Shown piece by piece: positions 1 to 8,586 of a DNA stretch of 64,000 nucleotides. The stretch is from contig CAVZDW010000004.1 of NCBI GenBank assembly GCA_963774155.1, positions 496,001 to 560,000 of the forward strand, written 5' to 3'. This stretch comes from DASSUW01 sp963774155 (lineage in GTDB: Bacteria > Actinomycetota > Thermoleophilia > Solirubrobacterales > Solirubrobacteraceae). Numbering within the stretch: the first letter of the stretch is position 1; every line of letters begins with the position of its first letter. The translations under genes were made by a program, and so were the position numbers. The notes beneath the pieces are model-generated. The model made no database searches and had not been told where the DNA came from. It saw only the letters and a list, made by a program, of their open reading frames with translations.

Positions 1-41
1 GGGCCATCCGTGGCCCCCGTAACCGGGCCCGGGGGGCCCTC

Positions 42-1535
42 TTGGGGCGTTCTCGCGGCGTCGTCGCGGCCGGCCATCCGCTGACCGCGTCGACCGGCGC
101 CGACGTGCTGCGCGCCGGCGGCAACGCGGTCGACGCCGCGCTCGCGTCCATGCTCACCTCGTTCGTGGCCGAGCCCATGCTCACCGGGCTCGCCGCGGGC
201 GGCTACATGCTCGTCGTCCCGCCGAGCGGCGAGCCGGTGCTGCTCGACTTCTTCGTCTCCGCGCCGGGCCGAGGCGCCGATCCCGAGGGCCGCGCGCCGC
301 TGCTTGCGGTCGACGTCTCGTTCGGGGACGCCGTCCAGGTCTTCCACATCGGCGCCGCGTCGTGCGGCGTGTACGGCGTGCCGGCCGGCGTGTGCGTTGC
401 GGCCGACCGCTTCGGGACGGTCCCGCTCGCCGACCTCGCCGCGCCCGCGGCGGAGCACGCCCGCAAGGGCGTCCCGCTCAGCGCCGAGCAGGCGTACGTG
501 CTCGAGATCCTCGCGCCGATCTTCCGCTCGACCCCCGAGGCGAGCGCGCTCTTCATGCCCGACGGCCGCCTGCCGCGACCCGGCGAGGTGCTCAAGGACC
601 CGCCCCTCGGCGACTCGCTCGAGCGGCTCGGGGCCGAGGGGGCCGATCCGTTCTACGGGGGCGACATCGGCGCCGCGATCTCCGACCGCGTGTGCGAGCT
701 CGGCGGCACGCTCACCCACGCCGATCTCGAGGCCTACCGCGCCGAGCCGCGCGAGCCGGTCCGCGTGCGCTACCGCGGGCACGACGTCCTCACCAACCCG
801 CCGCCGAGCGCCGGCGGCACGCTGCTCGCCTACGCGCTCGCGCTGCTCGACCAGTACCCGTCCACACGCACCCCGCCGGACGCGCTGGCGATCGTGCAGG
901 CGATGGAGTCGGCCCAGTCCGAGCGCACGCCCGCCTTCCTCGCCGGCCTGTCCGAGGACGGCTTCCTCCAGCGGTTCATGGCGAGCCGGCTCGGCTCGAC
1001 CACGCACATCTCGGTGATCGACGGGGACGGCTGGGCCTGCTCGGTGACGTGCACGAACGGCGAGGGCTCCGGGATCGTCGTGGCCGGCACCGGCATCCAC
1101 GTGAACAACATGATGGGCGAGCAGGACCTCTCGCCGCTCGGCTTCTTCAGCCATCCCGTCGGTGGCCGGCTGCCTTCGATGATGGCCCCGACCGTGGTGC
1201 TCGACACGGAGGGCGCCCCGGAGCTGGCCCTCGGCTCGGCCGGGTCCAACCGCATCCGCTCGGCGCTCCTGCAGGTGATCGTCAACGTCATCGACCGCGG
1301 GATGGACGCCGCCGCGGCCGTCGACGCGCCGCGCCTGCACTTCGAGGACGACATCGTCTACGCCGAGCCGGGCATCGACGGCGCGGCGCTCCAGGCGAGC
1401 GGGCGCACCCTCTCCTGGTTCCGCCATCCCAACCTGTTCTTCGGCGGCTGCCAGGCCGTCGAGCGCGACCCGGAGACGGGCAGCCTGAACGGGGGCGGCG
1501 ATCCGCGCCGCGGCGGCGCGGTCGTCGTGGCTTGA
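42..1535 (+). CDS. ggt: gamma-glutamyltransferase (Ntn hydrolase family)
   Basis: Gamma-glutamyltranspeptidase-type enzyme that would transfer or hydrolyse gamma-glutamyl groups of glutathione-like compounds. The N-terminal 'VVAAGHPLTA...LRAGGNAVDAA' pattern is typical. The autocatalytic Thr lies in 'STTHISVID' near residue 320, followed by 'GTGIHVNNMM', as in the small subunit of the family. At 497 aa it is slightly shorter than E. coli Ggt and shows no clear signal peptide. The TTG at 42 follows a G-rich run, but the frame is open to base 3, so the start could lie outside the window. An inverted repeat GGGCCA/TGGCCC at 1-16 may be the end of an upstream unit. Family is confident, substrate is not. 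Confidence 0.88.
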   Translation: MGRSRGVVAAGHPLTASTGADVLRAGGNAVDAALASMLTSFVAEPMLTGLAAGGYMLVVPPSGEPVLLDFFVSAPGRGADPEGRAPLLAVDVSFGDAVQVFHIGAASCGVYGVPAGVCVAADRFGTVPLADLAAPAAEHARKGVPLSAEQAYVLEILAPIFRSTPEASALFMPDGRLPRPGEVLKDPPLGDSLERLGAEGADPFYGGDIGAAISDRVCELGGTLTHADLEAYRAEPREPVRVRYRGHDVLTNPPPSAGGTLLAYALALLDQYPSTRTPPDALAIVQAMESAQSERTPAFLAGLSEDGFLQRFMASRLGSTTHISVIDGDGWACSVTCTNGEGSGIVVAGTGIHVNNMMGEQDLSPLGFFSHPVGGRLPSMMAPTVVLDTEGAPELALGSAGSNRIRSALLQVIVNVIDRGMDAAAAVDAPRLHFEDDIVYAEPGIDGAALQASGRTLSWFRHPNLFFGGCQAVERDPETGSLNGGGDPRRGGAVVVA

Positions 1536-1560
1536 CACAGAGGTGAGTAGTCACTAACTT
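1532..1560 (+). promoter_or_regulatory. promoter of the DUF1707 gene
   Basis: TTGACA at 1532-1537 and TAACTT at 1555-1560 with a 17-bp spacer form a near-consensus primary-sigma promoter. It overlaps the stop codon of the preceding transferase gene. The expected start site, 7 nt after the -10 box, falls on the ATG at 1568, so the transcript is probably leaderless. The spacer holds GTGA-N4-TCAC (1544-1555), a possible small operator. Confidence 0.65.
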
Positions 1561-1567
1561 GATGGCG

Positions 1568-1966
1568 ATGCCTGATTCCCGCGACCTGCTGGCCTCGGAC
1601 GCGGAGCGCGAACGCGTGGCGGAGACGTTGCGGACGCACGCCGCCGACGGCCGGCTCGACCACGACGAGCTCGAGGAGCGCCTCGGCCGCGCCTACGGCG
1701 CTCGCACGCACGGCGAGCTCACGCCCCTGCTCGCCGACCTCCCCGCACTCCCCGCCCCGGCGCCGCGCGAGCCGCGCCGCCTACCGCAGTTCAGCCCGCT
1801 GATCGGCGTCGCCCTCCTCCTCATCGCCATCTGGGCGGTGAGCGGCATGGGCTACTTCTGGCCGATCTGGCCGATCGGCGCGATGGCGCTGAGCAGCTTC
1901 AAGCACCATGGGCGCGCGTGCGCCGCGCGCCGCCGCGTCGAGACAGGCTCACCAGCACCGCGGTGA
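1568..1966 (+). CDS. DUF1707 membrane protein
   Basis: Small membrane protein (132 aa) with an N-terminal DUF1707 domain, about residues 3-50, showing 'LLASDAERERVAETL', 'GRLDHDELEERL' and 'ARTHGELTPLLADLP'. A Pro/Arg linker and a hydrophobic segment with 'YFWPIWP' follow, which is usual for DUF1707 proteins. The role of this domain is unknown; it is common in actinobacterial cell-envelope proteins. TTG 1559 and ATG 1562 are in-frame alternatives, but the -10 box ending at 1560 favours ATG 1568 as a leaderless start. The C-terminal tail overlaps the broken gene on the other strand. Confidence 0.75.
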   Translation: MPDSRDLLASDAERERVAETLRTHAADGRLDHDELEERLGRAYGARTHGELTPLLADLPALPAPAPREPRRLPQFSPLIGVALLLIAIWAVSGMGYFWPIWPIGAMALSSFKHHGRACAARRRVETGSPAPR

Positions 1967-2118
1967 GCACGGCGGCGAGCGCCGCCGCGAGGACCACGAG
2001 GCCGGCGTCGATCGGCTTGTAGGCGATCACCACCACGGCGACCGCGGCCGCGGCGAGCCCGAGCAGCACAGCCGATCACCGCGGCGACGACGTGCAGCGC
2101 CAGCGACGCGTCGTACAC
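1899..2118 (-). pseudogene. small membrane protein, frameshifted
   Basis: A GTG at 2118, directly after the ROK stop codon, opens 'VYDASLALHVVAAVIG'. One extra base near 2070 (an A on the plus strand) breaks the frame. With that base removed, reading continues as 'VLLGLAAAAVAVVVIAY', a short loop, and a second hydrophobic helix, ending at a TGA at 1901-1899. The restored product is about 72 aa with two or three membrane segments. No family recognised. It is either a decayed gene or an assembly indel, and it overlaps the end of the DUF1707 gene convergently. Confidence 0.5.
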
Positions 2119-3000
2119 CTAGGCCTCCGCGCCCCACAGCGCGGCGCCGACCGCGCCCGCGTGCGTGCCGAGCTCGGCCCGCACGACCGGGATCTCCGGT
2201 GCCACGCACGCGCGCCGCCGCAGCTCCGCTCGCAGCGGCTCGAACAGCGCGTCGCCGGCGTCGGCCACGCCGCCGCCGACCACGATCCGCTCGGGCCAGA
2301 GCAGGACGACGGCGCCGGCCAGCGCGCGGCCGACGTACTCACCCGCCCGTGCGAAGGCCGCACGGGCGACGGGATCGCCGGCGCGCGCCGCCGCCGCGGC
2401 CTCCGCCACCGTCGGCGCACCGGCGGCCGCCGCGATCGACTCGGCGCTCGCCATCCGGTCCAGGCACCCGCGGTTGCCGCACCCGCACAGGGGCCCGTCG
2501 GGGTCGACCGTCGTGTGCCCGATCTCGCCGGCGTGGCCGAGCCCGAGATGCAGCCGCCCGCCGATCGCCACCCCGCCGCCCACGCCGGTTCCCAGCGCCA
2601 CGCACACGAGATCCGAGGCGCCCCGGCCGGCACCGAGGCGGAGCTCGGCCAGCGTCAGGGCCCGGACGTCGTTCACGAGCGCGACCGGCATCCCCAGCGC
2701 CGACCCCACCGGTCCCCCGATCGGACGCCCCACCCAGTCGCCGAGCAGGTTCGGGAGCAGGGTCCCGGTGCCGCTCGCCGCGTCGAAGTGACCGGGCAGG
2801 GCGAGACCGGCCGTGACGAACCCCGAGGTGAGCCGCGAAGCCAGCGCGACGACGCGCTCGAGCACCGCATCAGGGCCCTCGGAAGCGGCCGTGGGGCAGG
2901 CTTCCGTGGCCACGACGCGCACGTCCTCGCCGCGGCGTTCCACGAGCGCTGCCTTGATGTTCGTGCCGCCCAGGTCGAGCCCGAGATGCGTGCTTGACAT
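2119..3000 (-). CDS. ROK family sugar kinase (glucokinase-like)
   Basis: Predicted ATP-dependent sugar kinase of the ROK family, 293 aa. Seen: ATP-binding 'DLGGTNIK' (residues 9-16), catalytic Asp in 'VNDV' (D111), 'GTGVGGG' (137-143), and the zinc site H162 plus 'CGCGNRGCLD' (C172, C174, C179). The last motif has Asp where Glu is usual. There is no N-terminal HTH, so it is a kinase rather than a ROK repressor. ATG 3000 is the only start that fits 'STHLGLDLGG'. It is divergent from the sugar operon beginning at 3049 and shares its control region, so it probably phosphorylates the imported sugar or a product of it. Confidence 0.85.
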   Translation of the reverse strand: MSSTHLGLDLGGTNIKAALVERRGEDVRVVATEACPTAASEGPDAVLERVVALASRLTSGFVTAGLALPGHFDAASGTGTLLPNLLGDWVGRPIGGPVGSALGMPVALVNDVRALTLAELRLGAGRGASDLVCVALGTGVGGGVAIGGRLHLGLGHAGEIGHTTVDPDGPLCGCGNRGCLDRMASAESIAAAAGAPTVAEAAAAARAGDPVARAAFARAGEYVGRALAGAVVLLWPERIVVGGGVADAGDALFEPLRAELRRRACVAPEIPVVRAELGTHAGAVGAALWGAEA

Positions 3001-3041
3001 GGCTCCGGTTCGATGGCTAGGTTGCAACCTGTCTACACAAC
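2994..3041 (+). promoter_or_regulatory. promoter and GntR-type operator of sugar operon 1
   Basis: TTGACA (2994-2999), 18-bp spacer, TAGGTT (3018-3023). The 13-mer CTGTCTACACAAC (3029-3041) sits at the expected transcription start. Very similar 13-mers in the same orientation lie just after the promoters at 13037-13065 and 20214-20185. A perfect palindrome GGTTGCAACC (3020-3029) overlaps the -10 region and could be a second operator. Because the promoter covers 3013, the ATG there cannot be the real start of the next gene. Confidence 0.7.
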
Positions 3042-3048
3042 TAGACCG

Positions 3049-4119
3049 ATGCCGCACGGACATCATCAGCCAGTGAACCTCGGTCTCCTCGGATCGGGAT
3101 TCGTCGCCGAGTTCTACATGGACGGCCTCCGGGACGTCCCGGCTGCCCGCGTGGTCGCGAACTACTCGCGCAGCGCCGAGCGCGCCGCGGAGCTCGGGCG
3201 CAAGCACGACATCCCGCGGCAGTACACCGACGTGGTCGAGCTGTGCGCCGATCCCGACGTCCAGATCGTCGTGGTCGCGCTCCCCAACCACCTGCACCTC
3301 GACGCCATCCGCAGCGCCGCCGCGGCGCAGAAGGCGATCATCTGCACGAAGCCGCTGGCCCGCAACGGCGCCGAGGCGGCCGAGATCCTCCGGCTCGTGA
3401 ACGCGGCGGGCGTCATGCACGGCTACGCCGAGACCGAGGTCTTCTCGCCGAGCGTCGTCCGGGCGCGGGAGATGATCGAGAGCGGCGCGATCGGAGAGGT
3501 CATCTCCGTGCGTGCCCGCGAGGCCCACTCCGGCCCGCACGCCGAGCACTTCTGGGACACCGAGACGGCCGGCGGCGGCGCCCTGCTCGACATGGGCTGC
3601 CACACGATCGAGGCCGCGCGCTACTTCTTCGGCAAGGACGTCGCGATGACCGAGGCCTTCGCCTGGGGCGCGACGCTCACCCACGCCGACAAGACGACCG
3701 GCGAGGACAACGCGGTGGCGCTGATCAAGTTCGCCAACGGCGGCATCTCGATCACCGAGTCGAGCTGGTCCATGAAGGGCGGCATGGAGCTGCGCAACGA
3801 GATCACCGGCACGGGCGGCCGGCTGGTGACCGACACCACCGAGACCCCGGTCTACGGCTTCATCACCAACCCGGCGGGCTACCTGATGGAGAAGGCCGAC
3901 GCCGAGACCGGCTTCGTCTACCCCATCCCCGAGGAGGCGCGCGTCTACGGCTACGCGCAGGAGATGCGCCACTTCGTGGACTGCTTCCGCGACGGCACCG
4001 AGCCGCGCGAGACGTTCGTCGACGGCTACATCGTCAACTGTGCGCTCGACGCCTGTTACCGCTCGATGAAGAGCGGCACGTGGGAGCCGATCGAGCTCGA
4101 CCCGGACATCATGGGATGA
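3049..4119 (+). CDS. Gfo/Idh/MocA family oxidoreductase
   Basis: NAD(P)-dependent sugar or cyclitol dehydrogenase of the Gfo/Idh/MocA family, about 356 aa. The Rossmann motif is 'LGLLGSGFVAEFY'. The usual EKP signature appears as 'CTKPLARN', and the active-site pattern 'DMGCHTIEAARYFFG' is present. ATG 3049 is chosen because ATG 3013 lies inside the promoter; GTG 3073 is a possible shorter start. First gene of the sugar operon, overlapping the SIS gene by ATGA. It likely oxidises the imported sugar to a keto-sugar or lactone. The substrate cannot be told from sequence. Confidence 0.82.
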   Translation: MPHGHHQPVNLGLLGSGFVAEFYMDGLRDVPAARVVANYSRSAERAAELGRKHDIPRQYTDVVELCADPDVQIVVVALPNHLHLDAIRSAAAAQKAIICTKPLARNGAEAAEILRLVNAAGVMHGYAETEVFSPSVVRAREMIESGAIGEVISVRAREAHSGPHAEHFWDTETAGGGALLDMGCHTIEAARYFFGKDVAMTEAFAWGATLTHADKTTGEDNAVALIKFANGGISITESSWSMKGGMELRNEITGTGGRLVTDTTETPVYGFITNPAGYLMEKADAETGFVYPIPEEARVYGYAQEMRHFVDCFRDGTEPRETFVDGYIVNCALDACYRSMKSGTWEPIELDPDIMG

Positions 4120-4898
4120 GTCCGACGGCCACGGCGCGCTACATCGACGTCATACGGGAGCTCCTGGAGCGCGTCGCGGACCAGGACGCCGAGCTCGACC
4201 GCGCCGCCGACCTGTGCGCCGAGGCCATCGGCTCCGGCGGACTCGTCCATCTCTTCGGGACCGGCCACTCGCGGATGGCGGTCGAGGAGATGTTCCCGCG
4301 CTACGGCTCCTACCCGGGCTTCCATCCCATCGTCGAGCTGTCGATGACGTTCCACACGCAGGTCGTGGGCGCCAACGGGCAGCGCCAGGCGATGTTCATC
4401 GAGCGCGTCGAGGGCCTCGGCGACGTGATCCTGAGCAACTTCGACCTCCGACCGCCCGACGTGATGATGGCCTTCAGCGCGTCCGGGCACAGCGCAGTGA
4501 CGATCGAGGTGGCGCGTGGCGCGCAGCAGCGGGGGCTCGCGGTGATCGCGGTCACCTCGCTCGCGGCGACGGAGGCGGGGGAGAGCTCACACTCGACGGG
4601 AGCGCGCTTGCGCGATCACGCCGACGTGGTGCTGGACCTGCGCACGCCACCGGCGGACGCCCTCGTGACGCTCGACGGGCTCAAGACCCCGGTGGGGCCC
4701 GGCTCGACGATCGCCGCGGTGGCGCTCGGCAACGAGGTTAAGGTGCGTACAGCGGCGCGGCTCGTGGAGCGGGGGAAGTTGCCCCCGGTCCTCACGAGCG
4801 CGTCGGTGGTGGGCGCCGAGGAGTCGCGCCGGTTGTTCGACGCGGCCTACGCGGAGCACGCCCGCCGTGCAGCAAGGGTGCTGGAGGGTGCCCGGTGA
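4116..4898 (+). CDS. SIS-domain sugar isomerase-like protein
   Basis: 260-aa protein with one SIS (phosphosugar-binding) domain over about residues 30-220. Motifs 'HLFGTGHSRMAVEEMFPRYG' and 'FSASGHSAVTIEVA' form the phosphosugar pocket. It resembles the UPF0309/SIS_2 group often found in sugar ABC operons, which may act as isomerases or sensors. The start overlaps the upstream stop (ATGA), so translation is coupled. Exact reaction unknown. Confidence 0.75.
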   Translation: MSPTATARYIDVIRELLERVADQDAELDRAADLCAEAIGSGGLVHLFGTGHSRMAVEEMFPRYGSYPGFHPIVELSMTFHTQVVGANGQRQAMFIERVEGLGDVILSNFDLRPPDVMMAFSASGHSAVTIEVARGAQQRGLAVIAVTSLAATEAGESSHSTGARLRDHADVVLDLRTPPADALVTLDGLKTPVGPGSTIAAVALGNEVKVRTAARLVERGKLPPVLTSASVVGAEESRRLFDAAYAEHARRAARVLEGAR

Positions 4899-4941
4899 GT
4901 CGTACGTCCTGTCCCATCGAAGGAGGAGGAACTTCGTCCCT

Positions 4942-6012
4942 ATGAGTCTCCGGGCTCGTCCATTCGCGCTGATCGCGCTGCTCATCGGCCTGATGGCCCT
5001 CGTCGCCGCGGGCTGCGGCGACGACGACGACAGCAGCGGCAGCGGCACCACCTCCGGCGGTTCGTCGGAGGAGAAGAAGATGTACAAGGTCGGCGTCAGC
5101 AACACGCTCGTCGGCAACGGCTGGCGCGAGGAGATGATCTGCTCCGTCAAGGCGCAGTCGCTCGCCTCCGGGCAGGTCGACGAGGTGCTCGTGCACAACG
5201 TCAACGGTGACGCCAGCGCGCAGATCGCCGGCATCCGCAACCTGATCTCGTCGGGTGCGAACGCCATCATCATCAACCCGGCCGACCGCTCGGCGCTCGA
5301 CCCGGTCATCAAGGAGGCCGCCGCCCGCGACATCGTCGTGGTCGCGGTCGACCAGGCCGTCACGGCGCCCGAGGCCTACGTGGTCACCAACGACCAGGTC
5401 GCCTACGGCCGTCTCGGCGCCGAATGGCTCGCCGAGTCGCTCGGCGGCAAGGGCAACATCGTCGAGATGCGCGGCATCAGCGGCGTGCCCGCCGACGACG
5501 ACCGCCACAAGGGCTTCATGGAGGTCATCGAGCAGAACCCCGACATGAAGGTCGTCAAGGAGACCTTCACCGACTGGTCATTCGCACCGGCCGGCAAGCA
5601 GGCGAACGACATCCTGAACTCCAACACGCCGGTCGACGCCATCTGGACGTCCGGCATCGACTACGTGGTCGTCGACGCGCTCAAGAAGGCCGGCAAGGAC
5701 ACCGTTCCGGTCATCGGCGCCGACAACAACAAGTTCCTGGAGCAGCTGAAGGACGGCGCTGCGGGCGCCGCCGTGACCAACCCCGCCGCCATCGGCGGCG
5801 TCGGCACGGCGATCGCCATCCAGGCCCTCAACGGCGAGGAGCCCGAGAAGGTCACGACGCTCACGCCCGAGGTGTGGGACATGGAGTCCTCGGCCGACAA
5901 GATCGAGGAGTTCTACGACCCGAGCCTGCCGCCGACGTACTCGAACCAGATGATCGTCGAGCCGTACACGACGTACACCAAGGACCAGCTGACGGGCTGC
6001 GAAGGCCCGTAG
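4942..6012 (+). CDS. sugar ABC transporter substrate-binding lipoprotein
   Basis: Extracytoplasmic solute-binding lipoprotein of the ribose/galactose-binding type (Peripla_BP_4), 356 aa. A signal peptide with lipobox 'VAAGC' ends near residue 23, followed by an Asp/Ser/Gly-rich linker, then 'YKVGVSNTLVGNGWREEM', 'IIINPADRSAL' and 'DIVVVAVDQ'. These match the two-lobe fold with D-ring sugar contacts. ATG 4942 lies 15 nt after AGGAGG (4921-4926); an upstream in-frame start at 4867 would put the signal peptide inside the protein. It delivers sugar to the permeases at 7576 and 8583. Confidence 0.88.
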   Translation: MSLRARPFALIALLIGLMALVAAGCGDDDDSSGSGTTSGGSSEEKKMYKVGVSNTLVGNGWREEMICSVKAQSLASGQVDEVLVHNVNGDASAQIAGIRNLISSGANAIIINPADRSALDPVIKEAAARDIVVVAVDQAVTAPEAYVVTNDQVAYGRLGAEWLAESLGGKGNIVEMRGISGVPADDDRHKGFMEVIEQNPDMKVVKETFTDWSFAPAGKQANDILNSNTPVDAIWTSGIDYVVVDALKKAGKDTVPVIGADNNKFLEQLKDGAAGAAVTNPAAIGGVGTAIAIQALNGEEPEKVTTLTPEVWDMESSADKIEEFYDPSLPPTYSNQMIVEPYTTYTKDQLTGCEGP

Positions 6013-6073
6013 GCCAGGACGCATCGATCCGGGCGTGGGGCGTAGGGTCCCGCGCCCGGATCGGCTTCTCCCT

Positions 6074-7579
6074 ATGCCTCTCCTTGACGTACAAAACGTT
6101 GCGAAGCGCTACGGCTCCGTCGTAGCGCTCAAGTCCGCCGATCTCGTCGTCGAGCCCGGTGAGATCCACGCGCTGCTCGGCGCCAACGGCGCCGGCAAGA
6201 GCACGCTCGTGAAGATCCTCACCGGCGTCATCCGGCACGACAGCGGGACCATCGCCGTCAACGGCGAGCAGGTCCGCATCGGCTCCCCCGAGCGCGCCCG
6301 CAAGGTCGGGTTCGCCCCCGTCTTCCAGGATCCGGCGCTGCTGCCGGACCTCACCGTCGCGCAGAACCTCCGCCTCACCCGCACCTCGATCGAAGGCGTC
6401 CGCGAGTGGCTCGAGCGCATGGAGCTGTCGATCGATCTCACGGAGATGACGAGCGACCTCGCGCTGCCCACGCTGCGCATGCTCGACCTCGCGCGTGCGC
6501 TGGCGCGCGATCCGCAGCTCCTGATGCTCGACGAGATCACGGCCGCGCTGCCGTCGGACCTCGCCGAGAAGGTCTTCGCCGTGATGCGCGAGTGGCGCGA
6601 CCGCGGGCGCTCCGTGCTCTTCATCACGCATCGCCTGGCCGAGGTCACGGCGCTCTGCGACCGCGCCAGCGTCCTGCGCGACGGCCGCACGGTCGGCACG
6701 CTCGTGCCCAAGCCGGGCGAGGAGGAGAAGATCGTCGAGCTGATGCTCGGCGAGTCGCGCACCAAGCTCGCGCAGGCCATCGACGCGGCGGTCGGGGAGA
6801 GCGACACCCCCGCCGTCGAGGTGGCCGCCAAGAGCGGCGAGACGCAGCTCGAGGTGCGCAACCTCGTGGTCGGGGACGATCCCGGTGGCATCTCCTTCGA
6901 GCTGCGGGCCGGGGAGATCCTCGGGGTGGCCGCGCTCGAGGGCCAGGGCCAGGACCTGCTCTTCGACTACCTGGCCGGCGAGCGCCGGCCGTCCGGCGGC
7001 GGCGAGATGCTCGTGGCCGGTCAGCCCTTCAGCCCGCGCCACCCGTACGAGGCGATCCGCAAGGGCGTCGTGCTCGTGCCGGCCGACCGCATGCTGGCGC
7101 TGCTCCCGCAGCGGCCGATCCGCGAGAACATCGCCGCGCCGCTCTTCAACCGCATCTCGCGCTGGGGGCCGATCAACCGCGGGGACGAGACCCGCCGCGT
7201 GCAGAACGCGATCGAGCGGCTCTCCATCGACACGCGCGCGCAGCGCCAGGCGCGCCGGCTGTCCGGCGGCAACCAGCAGAAGCTGACCATCGCGCGCTGG
7301 CTGGCCGCCGGCTTCACGACGATGCTCTGCTTCGACCCGACGCGGGGCATCGACGTCGGCACCAAGCGGCAGATCTACGCGCTCCTGCGCGAGCTGTCCG
7401 AGGCCGGGGCGGCGGTCCTGCTCTTCACCTCGGAGCTCCCGGAGATCCAGCTCGTCTGCGATCGCACGATCGTCGTCTACCGCGGCGCGGTCACGGCCGA
7501 GATGCCCGGCTCCGACGCGGACGAGCCGGCGCTGCTGAAGGCCGCTCACGGACTCACGAAGGAGGCGGCGTCGGCATGA
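6074..7579 (+). CDS. sugar ABC transporter ATP-binding protein (two domains)
   Basis: RbsA-like tandem ATPase, 501 aa. Domain 1 has a good Walker A 'GANGAGKST' and Walker B 'LLMLDEITAAL' but a degenerate signature ('LPTLRMLDLARAL'). Domain 2 has a degenerate Walker A ('ALEGQGQDLLF'), an intact 'LSGGNQQK' signature and 'CFDPTRGIDVGT', with Asp replacing the usual Glu. This leaves one competent composite site (Walker A of domain 1 with signature of domain 2), an exaggerated form of the family asymmetry. ATG 6074 gives the standard N-terminus 'PLLDVQNVAKRYG'. It overlaps the permease gene by ATGA. Confidence 0.88.
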   Translation: MPLLDVQNVAKRYGSVVALKSADLVVEPGEIHALLGANGAGKSTLVKILTGVIRHDSGTIAVNGEQVRIGSPERARKVGFAPVFQDPALLPDLTVAQNLRLTRTSIEGVREWLERMELSIDLTEMTSDLALPTLRMLDLARALARDPQLLMLDEITAALPSDLAEKVFAVMREWRDRGRSVLFITHRLAEVTALCDRASVLRDGRTVGTLVPKPGEEEKIVELMLGESRTKLAQAIDAAVGESDTPAVEVAAKSGETQLEVRNLVVGDDPGGISFELRAGEILGVAALEGQGQDLLFDYLAGERRPSGGGEMLVAGQPFSPRHPYEAIRKGVVLVPADRMLALLPQRPIRENIAAPLFNRISRWGPINRGDETRRVQNAIERLSIDTRAQRQARRLSGGNQQKLTIARWLAAGFTTMLCFDPTRGIDVGTKRQIYALLRELSEAGAAVLLFTSELPEIQLVCDRTIVVYRGAVTAEMPGSDADEPALLKAAHGLTKEAASA

Positions 7580-8586
7580 GCACGGTCGAAGAGGCAACGG
7601 CGGCGACCGGCCGCCGCGGCGGGTTCGACGCCCGGCGCATCGCCAGCCGCCACGGCTGGACGATCGGCGTCTACGTCCTGCTCCTGCTGCTGATCATCGC
7701 CTACATCTGGGCGCTCGCCCCGGTGAAGTTCACGTCGTTCGACCTCAAGACGATCATCCTCGGCGCGCTGCCGTTGGTCTTCGCGGCGATGGCCCAGGCG
7801 GTCATCGTCATCTCCGGCGGGATCGACCTCTCGCTCGGCGTGATGGTCGCCGTGATCAACGTGTCGGCGGCGTCGCTGATGGAGAACCAGAGCTTCGCGA
7901 CGTCGATCCTCATCGCGTTCGGCCTGATGCTCTTCGGCGTCGTCCTCGGGACGATCAACGGCGGGCTGATCGTGCTCACCGGGGTGCCCGACATCGTCGT
8001 CACGCTCGCGATGTCCTTCGTCTGGGGTGGCGTGGCGCTGCTCATCATGCGGACGCCGGGAGGCGGCGCGCCGGTGGACTTCCAGGCGCTGGGAACCGGC
8101 GTGTTCTTCAGCGAGTGGATCCCGGCGGGGGCGGTGATCATCGCCCTGGTTCTCGCGCTCGTGTGGTGGCCGATCCGCTGGCACCGCCCCGGTTTCGCCA
8201 TCTACGCCATCGGCTCGAACCGCGACCGCGCGTACCTGTCCGGCGTCAACGTCGCCCGCACGCGCGTGATGGCCTACTCGATCGGCGGCTTCTTCGCCGC
8301 GCTGGGCGGGCTGGCCGCGACCGCGACCACCGGCATCGGGACGCCGTACGCGGGCACCTTCATCACGCTGAACTCGGTCGCCGCCGTCGTCCTCGGCGGC
8401 GTCAGCCTGGCCGGCGGCAAGGGCGGCGTGGTCGGCCCGGTCGCCGCCGCGTTGTGCCTCACGCTGGTTCCCTCGATCATGGTCTTCCAGGGCATCGACC
8501 CGAACTACGGCCAGGTCATCCAGGGAGCCCTGATCGTGGTCGTCGTCATGCTCGGCGGCCTCCTGCTGCTGAAGGAGCGTCGATGA
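7576..8586 (+). CDS. sugar ABC transporter permease 1
   Basis: Inner-membrane permease of the BPD_transp_2 (RbsC) family, 336 aa with 8-10 hydrophobic helices. It carries the hallmark 'ISGGIDLSLGVMVA' and the late 'AAVVLGGVSLAGGKGGVVG' motif. Coupled by ATGA overlaps to the ATPase upstream and the second permease downstream. Together with 8583 it probably forms a heterodimeric channel. Confidence 0.88.
   Translation: MSTVEEATAATGRRGGFDARRIASRHGWTIGVYVLLLLLIIAYIWALAPVKFTSFDLKTIILGALPLVFAAMAQAVIVISGGIDLSLGVMVAVINVSAASLMENQSFATSILIAFGLMLFGVVLGTINGGLIVLTGVPDIVVTLAMSFVWGGVALLIMRTPGGGAPVDFQALGTGVFFSEWIPAGAVIIALVLALVWWPIRWHRPGFAIYAIGSNRDRAYLSGVNVARTRVMAYSIGGFFAALGGLAATATTGIGTPYAGTFITLNSVAAVVLGGVSLAGGKGGVVGPVAAALCLTLVPSIMVFQGIDPNYGQVIQGALIVVVVMLGGLLLLKERR

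Noticed and set aside
3013..3048. ATG 3013 as start of the first Gfo/Idh gene
   Set aside because: It lies in the spacer of the TTGACA/TAGGTT promoter, upstream of the expected transcription start.
3001..3972. Minus-strand extension of the ROK frame beyond 3000
   Set aside because: The kinase N-terminus begins at ATG 3000; the extension is antisense to the oxidoreductase and has no domain.
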